A DNA stretch of 64,000 bases from Clostridia bacterium (lineage in GTDB: Bacteria > Bacillota > Clostridia > TANB77 > CAG-508), in NCBI GenBank assembly GCA_017625465.1, contig JAGAKS010000017.1, positions 1 through 64,000 of the forward strand, given 5' to 3'. Below are positions 25,711 to 36,805 of the stretch, one piece after another (position 1 is the first letter of the stretch; every line of letters begins with the position of its first letter). A program made the translations under genes and the position numbers. The notes under the pieces are model-generated. The model did not search any database and was not told the DNA's origin. It saw nothing but the letters and a program-made list of their open reading frames with translations.

Positions 25711-26805
25711 TTATTCTCCTATCATTTCAGTAATTTTCATTAAACTTTTTTGTTTCTCTATTTTTTCATCATACTTAACATTTCCTGTTATTTTCATATT
25801 ACTAAACATTTTATTTATAACCATATTATCCAGAGAATAATTATTAACTTTATTTAAAACAATTTGAATTTTTTTATTATCTATTTTTAAATCTTCTAAT
25901 AATACCTCTAATAAATTGTTAGATTTTTTCAATTCCACAATACTTGGAACCATTAAAAATACAATACCATCTGCTATATTTAATATTCTTGGTAAATATT
26001 TATACTTATAATCACTAGTGGTATCTATCACTACAACATCATAATCTACTTTAAAATTTATTATCATTTGCTCTAAATTTATATAATCCACAGTGTTATT
26101 ATTATTAAATAACAAATCCATTGCACATATTGCATCTAAATTTTTAGAAACATGTATAATTTGATTTTCTATATTTATCATATCTTTGTTAGTGTATTTT
26201 GAAATTCCCAATAAAGTATTTATACTAGCATTATAAATATCAAAATCGACTATAAGTGTTTTCTTTCCCTGTTTTGCATATTCTTCTGCTAATATACATG
26301 TTAGCACACTTTTTCCAGAATTATATGCTCCTGATAAAGCAATAACTTTTCCTCTTGCTTCTAAATATAAATTGTCATAATTATTCTTTTCTTTATTTCT
26401 TATATGTATTTTTTCCATTTCAATATTTAATGAATCTAAATCATTAACATTAATATTCGCCAAACTATTTATAAATGTTTCTAAATCCACTTCGTTATTT
26501 TGATAAATCTTATATATTCCATTTGTAAATAAAAAGTTTTGGATATCTGCATTTTTCTCTTCTACAAAAACAATTATTTCAATCTTTTCATTTATTCTTA
26601 AAATCTGTTCTATCATTTCTTTAAAACTTATTTCACCATCTAAAATTTCACTAACTATCAAAGTATCTATATTTTTGTTTTCGATTAATACTTCTATTAC
26701 TCCTTCTTTATATGGAATATCTCTTGTTACAATTTCAAATATTTCTTTTTTCTTTAGTTCTTCTGCAAGTTTATTATTACCAATTGCTGTTATTATTTTC
26801 TTCAT
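25711..26805 (-). CDS. CpaE/TadZ-like ParA-family ATPase
   Basis: A 364-residue protein with an N-terminal receiver-like alpha/beta domain (about 1-125, VLIENKNIDTLIVSEIL) and a C-terminal MinD/ParA-type ATPase. The phosphate loop is SGAYNSGKSVL: the GKS is kept, but the signature lysine at the start of the usual KGGxGK form is absent. Later motifs are LIVDFDIYNASIN and VVIDTTSDY. This two-domain plan is that of CpaE/TadZ, which position secretion or pilus machines at the cell pole. It overlaps virB4 by 29 bp, so it is translated with it. Confidence 0.75.
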   Translation of the reverse strand: MKKIITAIGNNKLAEELKKKEIFEIVTRDIPYKEGVIEVLIENKNIDTLIVSEILDGEISFKEMIEQILRINEKIEIIVFVEEKNADIQNFLFTNGIYKIYQNNEVDLETFINSLANINVNDLDSLNIEMEKIHIRNKEKNNYDNLYLEARGKVIALSGAYNSGKSVLTCILAEEYAKQGKKTLIVDFDIYNASINTLLGISKYTNKDMINIENQIIHVSKNLDAICAMDLLFNNNNTVDYINLEQMIINFKVDYDVVVIDTTSDYKYKYLPRILNIADGIVFLMVPSIVELKKSNNLLEVLLEDLKIDNKKIQIVLNKVNNYSLDNMVINKMFSNMKITGNVKYDEKIEKQKSLMKITEMIGE

Positions 26806-28595
26806 CTATTACCTCCTCCATAATTTTCTTTTCAATATCTGATACTTCTACTTTTGCTAAAACATGATTATCTCCTATAAACATTAAACTTTCACCCCTT
26901 TTTAATGAAGCAATTTCTATTTTTTCTTTTTCTGTTAAACTCACATTTTCTGACAAAATTTTAATGCTCTCTTCCTCTAATTTGAAAAATGTTTTTATGC
27001 TTGAATTATTCAAAATGCTTTTTCCATATATACCATCTTCTAAACTAAATAAATCTGAAATATCTTGAGTTATTGCTACACTACTTCCACCATATTTTCT
27101 AATAGTTTTAAAAATTTTATATATAAAACTCGCAACAAAGCCATTAGATGTTACTCCTATAAGTTGCCATATTTCATCCATATATATTGCTTTCTTTTCT
27201 GACCTATTCTTTTTTATCTTGTCCCAAAAAATATCTATAAACAAATACATACCAAACTTAATATTGTCTTCTCCAAGTTCATGAATGTCTGCTACAATAA
27301 GTTTGTTATCTAATTCGATATTAGTATAATTATTTAAAAATTTTAATGAGCCTTTTATAAAAGGATACATTTTGTTTCGCAAATAAGTTAGATTTTCATC
27401 TTCACATATTACATTATAAAAATCTTCTAATATTGGCATATCCTTACTTTCTTTAAAAATTGGTTTTATATTTATTTTTGAACTTTCATTTTTATATAAA
27501 GTATTATCATCAAAAGTTATACCTTTTCTTCTATATGTTTCAATAAGTTTTTCTTCTAAAACACCTAATTTTTCTTCATCTAAATCTCCAAATACTAATG
27601 AAAAAAATCCTTTGAGCTTACCTATCTTTGTTGCTAAATAGCCTTGCTCTTCTTCTATACTTTCTTCTCTAATATCTAAAACATTGATACAATTACTTGA
27701 TGTTGGACCGAAGTTTAATCAAACTGCCATCTAAATTTTTACATAAATTATTGTATTCTCTTTCCGGGTCTATAATAAATTGTGAAACACCTAATAATCT
27801 GTATCTCAAAATTAAACTTTTAATATAAAAAGATTTTCCTGCACCACTTGTTCCAAATATACACATATTTGCATTTTTATATTTTTCTTTGTTAAATCTA
27901 TCCACAAGTATCATTGAATTATTATATATATTTGTCCCTATAAAAACTCCTTCTTCATCACACAAACTTGAAGATATAAATGGATATGTAGCAACTAAAC
28001 TACTACTTAAAATATTTCTTTTTGCTGCCTCTTTAATTTCTTTACTATTAAGCATCATTGGAGAACAAGCCATAAATATTGGTTCTTGTCTAAAATTTCC
28101 ACGTCTTGTTGTCATTCCATTTGATTGTAAAATGCCTTCTACTTTATTAGCTAAATATTCAACCTCTTTTTTGTCTTCTCCATATACAGTCAAATATGTG
28201 TATATATAATATAAATCTTCATTATTTACTTGCATTTCTTTTCTTATGTATTTTGCATCATTATAACTATAAGCTGCAATTTCTATATCTTCTCGATTAG
28301 AATTTCCTTCTTTTAAATCTACTCCAACATTTCCAATATAATAAGTCAAATCTTTTATAGTTTTATACGAATCTTGTTTTTCATAAAAACAAGTTAAATT
28401 CATGTTAATATTTGCATTCATTAAATTTTTAAAAATAATATCTGAATACTCTCTATAATAATCTGTAACAATTAAACCTATAAAATACATATTATCTATT
28501 TCAAAATAACGTGGATTTTGGTTATCCACATACGCTGGAGCAATCTTGTCTTTGTTATCCACAGCCCCTTCTATAAAATTGTTTATTTCTACCAC
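26777..28595 (-). CDS. virB4: VirB4-type T4SS ATPase, read through one CGG +1 shift
   Basis: VirB4 powers assembly and transport in type IV secretion. Two frames (28595-27711 and 27709-26777) join at an in-frame CGG (27710-27708). Dropping its C yields KLGPTSSNCINVLDIR, a continuous VirB4 segment, and a 605-residue protein. It shows the RRGNFRQEPIFMACSP region, Walker A GTSGAGKS (about 248), IIDPEREYNNLCKNL, and Walker B KAIYMDEIWQLIG (about 480), then AITQD. Without the shift the protein would end after residue 300, before Walker B. The start is GTG at 28595 with AAAGGA 8 nt upstream. The N-terminal domain is a separate protein encoded just upstream. Confidence 0.88.
27708..27710 (-). other. 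CGG +1 recoding site 3 (virB4)
   Basis: Minus-strand codon 296 is CGG, preceded by CTT. The zero frame stops five codons later. Skipping C gives GGT CCA ACA TCA, continuing the conserved KLGPTSSN motif. Confidence 0.85.
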
Positions 28596-28607
28596 CTCAC
28601 TTTTCCT

Positions 28608-29177
28608 TTATTTTTCAGCTATTCTAGGATTATAAAAAGATGCTAAAACTTCTATTATTTCTTTTTTAGAATTTATATCTTGAATAAGATTTCCACATCT
28701 CGATAAGCTCTCTTTTACTTTAAAAAACATTTCTGTTAAATTATTCACAACTATTTTTTCATAATTTGGATTATTTTCTTTTTGATATTCTGGAATTTCA
28801 TTTTTTAAGATAATATAGAAATTTTTTGATGATGATTTATTTTCTTCATTTTTTTCTTGAATATAATTTATATAATTTTCTGATAATTTTCTAATTTTGG
28901 AATTTTTTTCATTAGACATAATTTGATGAATATTTGAAATATGTTTTGAAAGATCTTCTTTTTTACTTTGAACTAAAATTTGAATATTGAAATCACAAGT
29001 TTTGAGAAACAACTTATAGGCATTTAGAATTGCCTCTTTTTCTAGGTTTGATTTTAAATCGTAATTAATAGGAATTATTTTTATAATTTTTATATAATTA
29101 TTTTTATTTTTTATAATTCCATTTTCTAAAATTTTTTCAAACGGCAACCAATCTTTTGTCGTTCTTTCCTTTTTTAT
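28608..29177 (-). CDS. VirB4 N-terminal-domain-like T4SS protein with probable AUA start
   Basis: A protein of about 189 residues beginning ...TTKDWLPFEKILENGI, the pattern at the N-terminus of Gram-positive VirB4/TraC-type ATPases. It lacks the ATPase domain, which is encoded by the next gene 12 nt downstream; the N-terminal part is therefore a separate subunit. A TTG at 29147 (in the Leu of DWLPFE) could start a 179-residue form but has no ribosome-binding site at proper distance. AAAGGAG (29192-29186) sits 8 nt before ATA at 29177, which is in frame, so an AUA start is proposed. A nearby ATG is in another frame. Confidence 0.7.
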   Translation of the reverse strand: MKKERTTKDWLPFEKILENGIIKNKNNYIKIIKIIPINYDLKSNLEKEAILNAYKLFLKTCDFNIQILVQSKKEDLSKHISNIHQIMSNEKNSKIRKLSENYINYIQEKNEENKSSSKNFYIILKNEIPEYQKENNPNYEKIVVNNLTEMFFKVKESLSRCGNLIQDINSKKEIIEVLASFYNPRIAEK

Positions 29178-29209
29178 TTTTTCTACTCCTTTCTTTTTTA
29201 TTTTTCATT

Positions 29210-29238
29210 ATAATACAACACTTTTTTTGAAATGTCAA
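29210..29238 (-). promoter_or_regulatory. Promoter of the minus-strand T4SS operon
   Basis: Perfect TTGACA (29238-29233), 17-bp spacer, TATTAT (29215-29210). The core TGTTGTATTATAAT, preceded by an A-tract, is identical to the plus-strand T4SS promoter at 10878. Confidence 0.75.
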
Positions 29239-29318
29239 TACATTAAAATAATTGTCTTAAAAACAAAACTTTTAAACAATATTTTTTATTTTTCAAAAAA
29301 ATTATCCACAAATAAAAA

Positions 29319-29346
29319 ATCCACAAGTTGTTTTCAACTTGTGGAT
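29319..29346 (-). terminator. gyrB terminator containing DnaA boxes
   Basis: A perfect 12-bp stem (29319-29330 with 29335-29346) and TTTT loop, followed on the minus strand by TTTTTTATTTG. One arm extends to TGTGGATAA (29340-29348), and a further TTATCCACA lies at 29302-29310, both perfect DnaA boxes. Confidence 0.75.
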
Positions 29347-29360
29347 AACTTTTATTAAAA

Positions 29361-31545
<2,185 letters not shown>

Positions 31546-31563
31546 TTTTATCTGTTCCTTTCC

Positions 31564-32643
31564 TTAGTTTACAAGACAATTTCCACTTTCTACATAAATT
31601 CTGTTTACAGGTTTTTCTATATTTTTTATGTCATCTGTACAAGTAATTATAACTTGATTTCCATTTATACTGTCTAAAAAAGATTTTCTTCTTTCTTCAT
31701 CTAATTCAGACATAAAATCATCTAAAAGAAGTATTGGACTCTCTCCTATTTCTTCTTTTACTATTTCTAGTTCTGTCAGTTTTAAAGTAAGAATTGCTGT
31801 ACGTTGTTGTCCTTGAGAACCATATTTAGAAATTGGTCTTTTGTTTATATATATTAGAAAGTCATCTCTATGAGAGCCTGTTGCTGTAAAACCTCTTTTT
31901 ATATCTATTTCTCTAGATTTTTTCAAAGCAGATAAATAAGTTTCTTTATCTTTTCCATTACTAATATATCTTATTTCTAATTTTTCTTCAAGTTTTCCAC
32001 TTTTAGTTATCTTTTTGTGGATATCTTCTATCTTTTCTGAAAACTTTTCAATATATTTTTTTCTATATTCATAAATGTTAGCTGAAATTTCAGATAATTG
32101 TTCATCCCAAATTTCTAACATTTCTTTTGGCTTTCCTTCTGTTTTTATTTGTCTTAAATAGTTATTTCTTTGTTCAATCGCTTTATTGTATGTATTAAGC
32201 AAATGTATATAATTTGGTTTTAAAGAGCTAATCATTATATCTAAAAATTTTCTTCTCATTTGAGGTCCATCTTTGATAATCTCAATATTATCTGGAATAA
32301 AAATGATTGTGTTTATTTTTCCTATTATATTACTAATTTTATTTTGTTTTACACCATTTATAAAGAAATTCTTTTTTTCAGATATATTAGCTTTTATAGT
32401 ACCTGTTCTATCTGTTCTTTCATATTCTACAATAACATTTGCTTCTTTTTCTTCAAATTTTATCATTTCTTTATCTTTATTAGTTCTAAAAGATTTTCCT
32501 AAACTACATAGAAATATTGCTTCTATTATGTTTGTTTTTCCTTGTGCATTATTACCATAAATTATATTTATTCCATCTTTTAGTTCTATTTCTTGATTTT
32601 TATAATTTCTAAAATTCTCTAATACAACTTTTTTTATAAACAT
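31564..32643 (-). CDS. recF: DNA replication and repair protein RecF
   Basis: An SMC-like ATPase that helps RecR and RecA act at DNA gaps. The 359-residue protein has Walker A YGNNAQGKTNIIEA (about 31), the FRNYKN start typical of RecF, the SGKLEEKLEIRY region, the GSQGQQRTAILTLKL signature motif and Walker B LLLDDFMSELDEERR. It is complete and in its usual place in the dnaN operon. Confidence 0.97.
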   Translation of the reverse strand: MFIKKVVLENFRNYKNQEIELKDGINIIYGNNAQGKTNIIEAIFLCSLGKSFRTNKDKEMIKFEEKEANVIVEYERTDRTGTIKANISEKKNFFINGVKQNKISNIIGKINTIIFIPDNIEIIKDGPQMRRKFLDIMISSLKPNYIHLLNTYNKAIEQRNNYLRQIKTEGKPKEMLEIWDEQLSEISANIYEYRKKYIEKFSEKIEDIHKKITKSGKLEEKLEIRYISNGKDKETYLSALKKSREIDIKRGFTATGSHRDDFLIYINKRPISKYGSQGQQRTAILTLKLTELEIVKEEIGESPILLLDDFMSELDEERRKSFLDSINGNQVIITCTDDIKNIEKPVNRIYVESGNCLVN

Positions 32644-32655
32644 ATCTTTTTCCTA

Positions 32656-32862
32656 TTATAACATACCCCAAAGCCAACCTAAAATAGATTTTACAACAAG
32701 TATTAAAATTATAACTCCTAAAGCTGACATAACAATCGCACCTATATTTACTTTTATACCTGCTTGCTCAAAAATCTTGTCAGATACTTTTTCAAATTTT
32801 TTATTTATAGCAAATATTATATCTATTATTTTATCATAAATTTTTTTGAATAAATCTTCCAT
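32656..32862 (-). CDS. Small single-pass membrane protein
   Basis: A 68-residue protein between dnaN and recF. The start is at 32862 (MEDLFKKIYDKIID) with AAGGGG 5 nt upstream; a longer frame to 32883 lacks a site. An amphipathic, Lys-rich N-terminal half is followed by one strong membrane helix (about 42-62, VIMSALGVIILILVV). In Bacillus this position holds yaaA (S4-domain), which this protein is not. No family is recognised; attachment of something origin-linked to the membrane is possible but untested. Confidence 0.6.
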   Translation of the reverse strand: MEDLFKKIYDKIIDIIFAINKKFEKVSDKIFEQAGIKVNIGAIVMSALGVIILILVVKSILGWLWGML

Positions 32863-32907
32863 TTTTCCCCTTACTTTATCCACATTTAGTTATCTTTTTG
32901 TGTATAA

Positions 32908-34023
32908 CTATTCTTTTATTTTGATTGGTAATATCATATATATGTAATCACCATTATCTATTGGTTTTATTATACATGGTGAACGATTTGTTCCAAATTC
33001 TATATAAACTTCTTCATCATCTATTGCTTTTAATGCATCTAAGAAGAACATTGGATTAAATCCTATTTCTAATTCTTTACCTTCTGTTTCAACGTAAATT
33101 TCTTCTTTAGCATCTCCTGTTTGATTTGCACAAGATATTGTAACTTTTCCTACTTCTACACTTATTTTTACAGGATATTTCTTTTCTTTTTCTATTGCTG
33201 ATGCTGAAATAAGTTTAATTCTTTCAAAACATTCTTGAATATTATTCTTATTTACTTTTATTCTAGTTTCCCAGTTTTGCGGAATTGTGTTTGAATATTT
33301 TAAAAATTCACCATCTAATAATCTTGTAACTATTTTACAATTTTCCATTTCAAATAAAGCTTGATTTCTTGATATTCCTATTTTTACTGGTTCAAAAGAA
33401 TCAGAAATTATTTTATTAACTTCATTTAAAGTTTTTCCTGGGATAACACTACTAAAAGAATTCACTTTTTCATTTATTATATTACTTTTAATAGCTAATC
33501 TATATCCATCTACTGCTACTACATTTAATTTATTTTCTAAAACTTCAAATAAACAACCTGTAAATATAGGTCTATTTTCTTCTGTACTTACAGCAAATAT
33601 AGTTTTTCTTATCATATTTTTTAAAGTTGTTTGTTCTATTTCAATAGAATTGTCTACATTTATTCTAGGTAATTCTGGAAATTCATCTGGATTCATTGTT
33701 GCTAACTTATATAATGAACCTTCACATTCTATTTCTAATAAGTTATTTTCATTTATAGTAATTTTAATTACTTTATTAGGAAGTTTTCTAATTATTTCAC
33801 TAAACATTATAGCATTTACAACTGTACTTCCTTGTTCTTGTATTTCTGCTTCTAAAATATATTCGATTCCTATTTCTAAATCATAAGAAGTTAATTTTAG
33901 TTCGTTATCATTTGTTTGAATAAGTATTCCTTCTAATATAGGCATTGTTGTTTTTGAAGCAACACCATTTATTACGGAATTAATACCTTTAAGAATTTTT
34001 TCTTTTTCACAAAGAACTTTCAT
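32908..34023 (-). CDS. dnaN: DNA polymerase III beta sliding clamp
   Basis: The 371-residue ring-shaped processivity factor. Three similar domains are seen; it begins MKVLCEKEKILKGINSV and ends in DYIYMILPIKIKE, the family's usual C-terminal MILPI motif. The hydrophobic client-binding pocket residues lie in the last domain. AAAGGAGAAGG precedes the ATG. It is downstream of the origin and upstream of recF. Confidence 0.97.
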   Translation of the reverse strand: MKVLCEKEKILKGINSVINGVASKTTMPILEGILIQTNDNELKLTSYDLEIGIEYILEAEIQEQGSTVVNAIMFSEIIRKLPNKVIKITINENNLLEIECEGSLYKLATMNPDEFPELPRINVDNSIEIEQTTLKNMIRKTIFAVSTEENRPIFTGCLFEVLENKLNVVAVDGYRLAIKSNIINEKVNSFSSVIPGKTLNEVNKIISDSFEPVKIGISRNQALFEMENCKIVTRLLDGEFLKYSNTIPQNWETRIKVNKNNIQECFERIKLISASAIEKEKKYPVKISVEVGKVTISCANQTGDAKEEIYVETEGKELEIGFNPMFFLDALKAIDDEEVYIEFGTNRSPCIIKPIDNGDYIYMILPIKIKE

Positions 34024-34053
34024 ATTTTCCTTCTCCTTTATATATAATATTTT

Positions 34054-34214
34054 TAGTAGTAGTAGTAGTAGGTATAGTGAATTATGTGGAAATCTTTTGA
34101 AAGTGGCTATTTCCCTAACAAAAATCCTGTGTATAAAGTTGTGGAATTCACAACTAGTTTTCCACCATATTCACAAAACACTGTGAATAACGTTTTATTA
34201 ACAAGCTGTCCACA
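34054..34214. other. Replication origin unwinding region (oriC) between dnaA and dnaN
   Basis: Six perfect TAG triplets in a row (34054-34071) match the DnaA-trio element used to open the origin. They are followed by a cluster of DnaA boxes: TGTGGAAAT (34085), TGTGTATAA (34128, 8/9), TGTGAATAA (34182, 8/9), CTGTCCACA (34206, 7/9). The whole 34024-34332 gap holds no credible gene, and gene direction flips between here and rpmH. Confidence 0.75.
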
Positions 34215-34332
34215 GGTGTTTTGTTGATAACCTCTTTCCCACTTCCGTAGACTTTGATTGAGGTTCTGTTCGTAATTTTTTTGTTTGGAAAACACTTTTT
34301 TCAAAAAAGTTTAATTTTTATTTATATATAAA

Positions 34333-35703
34333 CTAATTTGATTCTCTAATGATGTTTTTCACACTTTCCACAATATCTTTTGTATTTGAATTTTCTTTAT
34401 TTTCTTTTATCTCTTTTTCAATTTTATTATAAGCATGCATAACTGTTGTATGGTCTCTACCACCAAAAGCAGCTCCAATTTTTGGAAAAGTCATTGAAGC
34501 AATATTTCTACATAAATACATAGCTATTTGTCTTGGATAAGCTATATCATTTGATTTTTTAGAAGAAATTAAATCTTCTTTTGGTATATTGAAATATTTT
34601 GCTACTACTTCTTGAATATAATCAGCTGAAATAATTTTTTCTTTTTGATGTATATATTCATTTAATGTTTTTTCCACAATATCTATTGTTATTGGACTAT
34701 GTGTTAAATTAGTAAAAGCTATAATTTTTTCTAAACATCCTTCTAGTTCACGAATGTTAGAATCAATACGAGTAGCAATTAATGATAATAAATAATCATC
34801 AAAAATAATATTTTTTAATTGTACTTTTCTTCTTAAAATAGCTAAACGTGTTTCATAATCTGGTACAGAAACATCTGCTAATATTCCACCTTCAAATCTT
34901 GATTTTAATCTTTCTTGTAATCCTTGAATATCTCTAGGAGCTTTATCACTAGAAATAATAATTTGTTTTTCAGCATCTTTAAGTGCATTAAATGTATGGA
35001 AAAATTCTTCTTGTCCTAATCTTTTATTAGCAATAAATTGAATATCATCAACTAAAAGTATATCTACTTTTCTATATTTATCTCTAAATAATTCATTTTT
35101 AAAATTAGGATCTTTAATAGAATTTACCAAATCATTAATAAATGTTTCTGAAGTTACATATAAAACTTTTTTTGAAGGATCTTTTCTAATAATTTCATTT
35201 CCTATAGCATGCATTAAGTGAGTTTTTCCAAGACCTACACCACCATAAATGTATAATGGATTATAATTAGATGCTGGTTCTTGAGAAACTGCATAAGCTG
35301 CTGCATGAGCGAATTTATTATTATTTCCAATAACAAAAGTATCAAATGTATACTCTGGTTTTAAAAAGCTACTATTATAATTTTGGCTTTTAGAAAAATT
35401 ATTATCTTCAGTATTTTCAATATTTTCAAAGCTTTTATCTTGTTGCTCTTTTTCTTCATTTGTAATAACTGTAATTTCACATTGTTTATTTGTAATAAAA
35501 TTGAAAGTAGTTTCAAGAAGTTCTGAATGTCTTGCAATAAGTGCATCTTTTTGCATTTCAGTTTGAGTAACTAATACAATTTTATTATCTGAAACAGATG
35601 CTATTTTTAAGCCTTTTATCCATGTACTGTATGAAATCGAAGGCATTTTACTCTTTAAAAGATCTTTTGCTTTATTTAGTAGTAATTCATTATCAGTATA
35701 CAT
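34333..35703 (-). CDS. dnaA: Chromosomal replication initiator DnaA
   Basis: The 456-residue initiator. Domain I (residues 1-90) starts MYTDNELLLNKAKDLLKS and contains YSTWIKGL; an Asn/Glu-rich linker follows. The AAA+ domain has YNPLYIYGGVGLGKTHLMHA, Walker B VDILLVDDIQFIA and SRFEGG. Domain IV ends with the DNA-binding GGRDHTTVMHAYNKI. AAAGGA lies 10 nt before the ATG, with CGG as the triplet just ahead of it. DnaA boxes on both sides identify the origin. Confidence 0.98.
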   Translation of the reverse strand: MYTDNELLLNKAKDLLKSKMPSISYSTWIKGLKIASVSDNKIVLVTQTEMQKDALIARHSELLETTFNFITNKQCEITVITNEEKEQQDKSFENIENTEDNNFSKSQNYNSSFLKPEYTFDTFVIGNNNKFAHAAAYAVSQEPASNYNPLYIYGGVGLGKTHLMHAIGNEIIRKDPSKKVLYVTSETFINDLVNSIKDPNFKNELFRDKYRKVDILLVDDIQFIANKRLGQEEFFHTFNALKDAEKQIIISSDKAPRDIQGLQERLKSRFEGGILADVSVPDYETRLAILRRKVQLKNIIFDDYLLSLIATRIDSNIRELEGCLEKIIAFTNLTHSPITIDIVEKTLNEYIHQKEKIISADYIQEVVAKYFNIPKEDLISSKKSNDIAYPRQIAMYLCRNIASMTFPKIGAAFGGRDHTTVMHAYNKIEKEIKENKENSNTKDIVESVKNIIRESN

Positions 35704-35732
35704 CCGTTTTCCATCCTTTCAAAATAAATGAA

Positions 35733-35813
35733 TTATCCACAATTTTATCCACAATATTGTGCAAAAAGCACCTAAAAATCTAGTAAAATTATTAAACCTA
35801 AAAATGTGGAAAA
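35733..35813. other. Upstream DnaA-box cluster (incA-like part of oriC)
   Basis: Two perfect TTATCCACA boxes at 35733-35741 and 35745-35753, and TGTGGAAAA at 35805-35813. They lie in the 326-bp gap between divergent dnaA and rpmH; 35814-35945 is AT-rich with no further motif seen. Confidence 0.75.
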
Positions 35814-35945
35814 CTCATATATCCGTAATATTTTAGTTGTGTTCATATCATATCAAAAATAATTTTAAATATCAAGTAAAAAAGAAAATTTAACAAAATT
35901 TTACATATTATTAGAAATAAAAAAATACGAAATATTTGTAATAGC

Positions 35946-35975
35946 TTGACTTTTGCCATGGTTTTGTAGTATAAT
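35946..35975 (+). promoter_or_regulatory. Promoter of rpmH
   Basis: TTGACT at 35946-35951, 18-bp spacer and perfect TATAAT at 35970-35975. Confidence 0.75.
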
Positions 35976-36029
35976 TCTTATGTTTATAGAGTTTATAATA
36001 ATTTTAATATAGATTAGGGAGGTGCTAAA

Positions 36030-36164
36030 ATGAAGAGAACTTATCAACCAAAAAAAAGACAAAGAAGTAAAGTACATGGTTTCAGAAAAAGAATGCAATC
36101 TAGAGCAGGAAGAAAAGTTTTAAAAGCAAGAAGAAATAAAGGTAGAAAAGTAATCAGTGCTTAA
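36030..36164 (+). CDS. rpmH: Ribosomal protein bL34
   Basis: A 44-residue, very basic protein starting [19 protein letters not shown] and ending GRKVISA, the hallmark of bL34. GGGAGGTG lies 5 nt upstream of the ATG. It is the first rightward gene from the origin and has its own promoter and terminator, so it is at least partly uncoupled from rnpA. Arginine codons here are AGA and one AGG; no CGG. Confidence 0.98.
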   Translation: MKRTYQPKKRQRSKVHGFRKRMQSRAGRKVLKARRNKGRKVISA

Positions 36165-36167
36165 TTT

Positions 36168-36195
36168 AAAAAAGGGACGCTATGCGTCCTTTTTT
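36168..36195 (+). terminator. Terminator after rpmH
   Basis: AAAAAAGGGACGC and GCGTCCTTTTTT pair around a TAT loop, with the T-run forming part of the stem. Confidence 0.75.
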
Positions 36196-36232
36196 AGAAA
36201 TTTTCCTATAATAAAAGAAATGGGGAAAATGT

Positions 36233-36574
36233 ATGAAAAATACAATAATGATTAAAAAAAATTATGAATTTAAAAATTTTTTCTCTAAAGGAAAATTTTT
36301 TTATGGAGAAAATATACATATGTATATCCATAAAAATAAAAGTTCTATAAATAAATTAGGAATTGCTATTTCAAAAAAACAAGGAAAAGCAGTAGAGAGA
36401 AATAGATTAAAAAGACTTATTAGAGAAAATTATAAGAATTATGAGGAAAAAATAGGGATAGGAAATAATATAATTATAATAGTTAATAAAAATAAAAATT
36501 CACAAGAAATTGGCTATTATGATATTCAAAAAGATTTTGAAAAAATATTATCTAAAGCAGGAGTGCTTAAATAA
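36233..36574 (+). CDS. rnpA: Ribonuclease P protein component
   Basis: The 113-residue protein subunit of RNase P, which trims tRNA 5' ends. It begins MIKKNYEFKNFFSKGK after a short extension and has the signature RNRLKRLIRENY (about residues 56-67). A GGGG site lies 7 nt before the ATG. It abuts yidD with no gap, in the conserved rpmH-rnpA-yidD-yidC-jag order. Confidence 0.96.
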   Translation: MKNTIMIKKNYEFKNFFSKGKFFYGENIHMYIHKNKSSINKLGIAISKKQGKAVERNRLKRLIRENYKNYEEKIGIGNNIIIIVNKNKNSQEIGYYDIQKDFEKILSKAGVLK

Positions 36575-36793
36575 ATGAAAAAACTATTAATAAACCTTAT
36601 AAATCTCTATAAGAAATTCATTTCACCTTACTTAGAACATTTGGGAATTCACTGTAAATATGAACCAACATGCTCAGAATATACTAAACAAGCAATAGAA
36701 AAATATGGCGCAATAAAAGGTACATTTTTAGGAATGAAAAGAATATTAAGGTGTAATCCTTTTTCTAAGGGAGGATTTGATCCACTAAAGTAG
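36575..36793 (+). CDS. yidD: Membrane protein insertion efficiency factor YidD
   Basis: A 72-residue protein of the YidD family. It shows the core YKKFISPYL, the cysteine motif [33 protein letters not shown] and GGFDPLK, i.e. all the family blocks in order. It helps YidC insert membrane proteins. The start codon follows the rnpA stop directly (coupled). Confidence 0.97.
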   Translation: MKKLLINLINLYKKFISPYLEHLGIHCKYEPTCSEYTKQAIEKYGAIKGTFLGMKRILRCNPFSKGGFDPLK

Positions 36794-36805
36794 AAGGAGG
36801 AAATA

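Noticed and set aside
34107..34304. 65-codon frame in the dnaA-dnaN gap
   Set aside because: It overlies the DnaA-box cluster, with no ribosome-binding site; the repeats in it are boxes.
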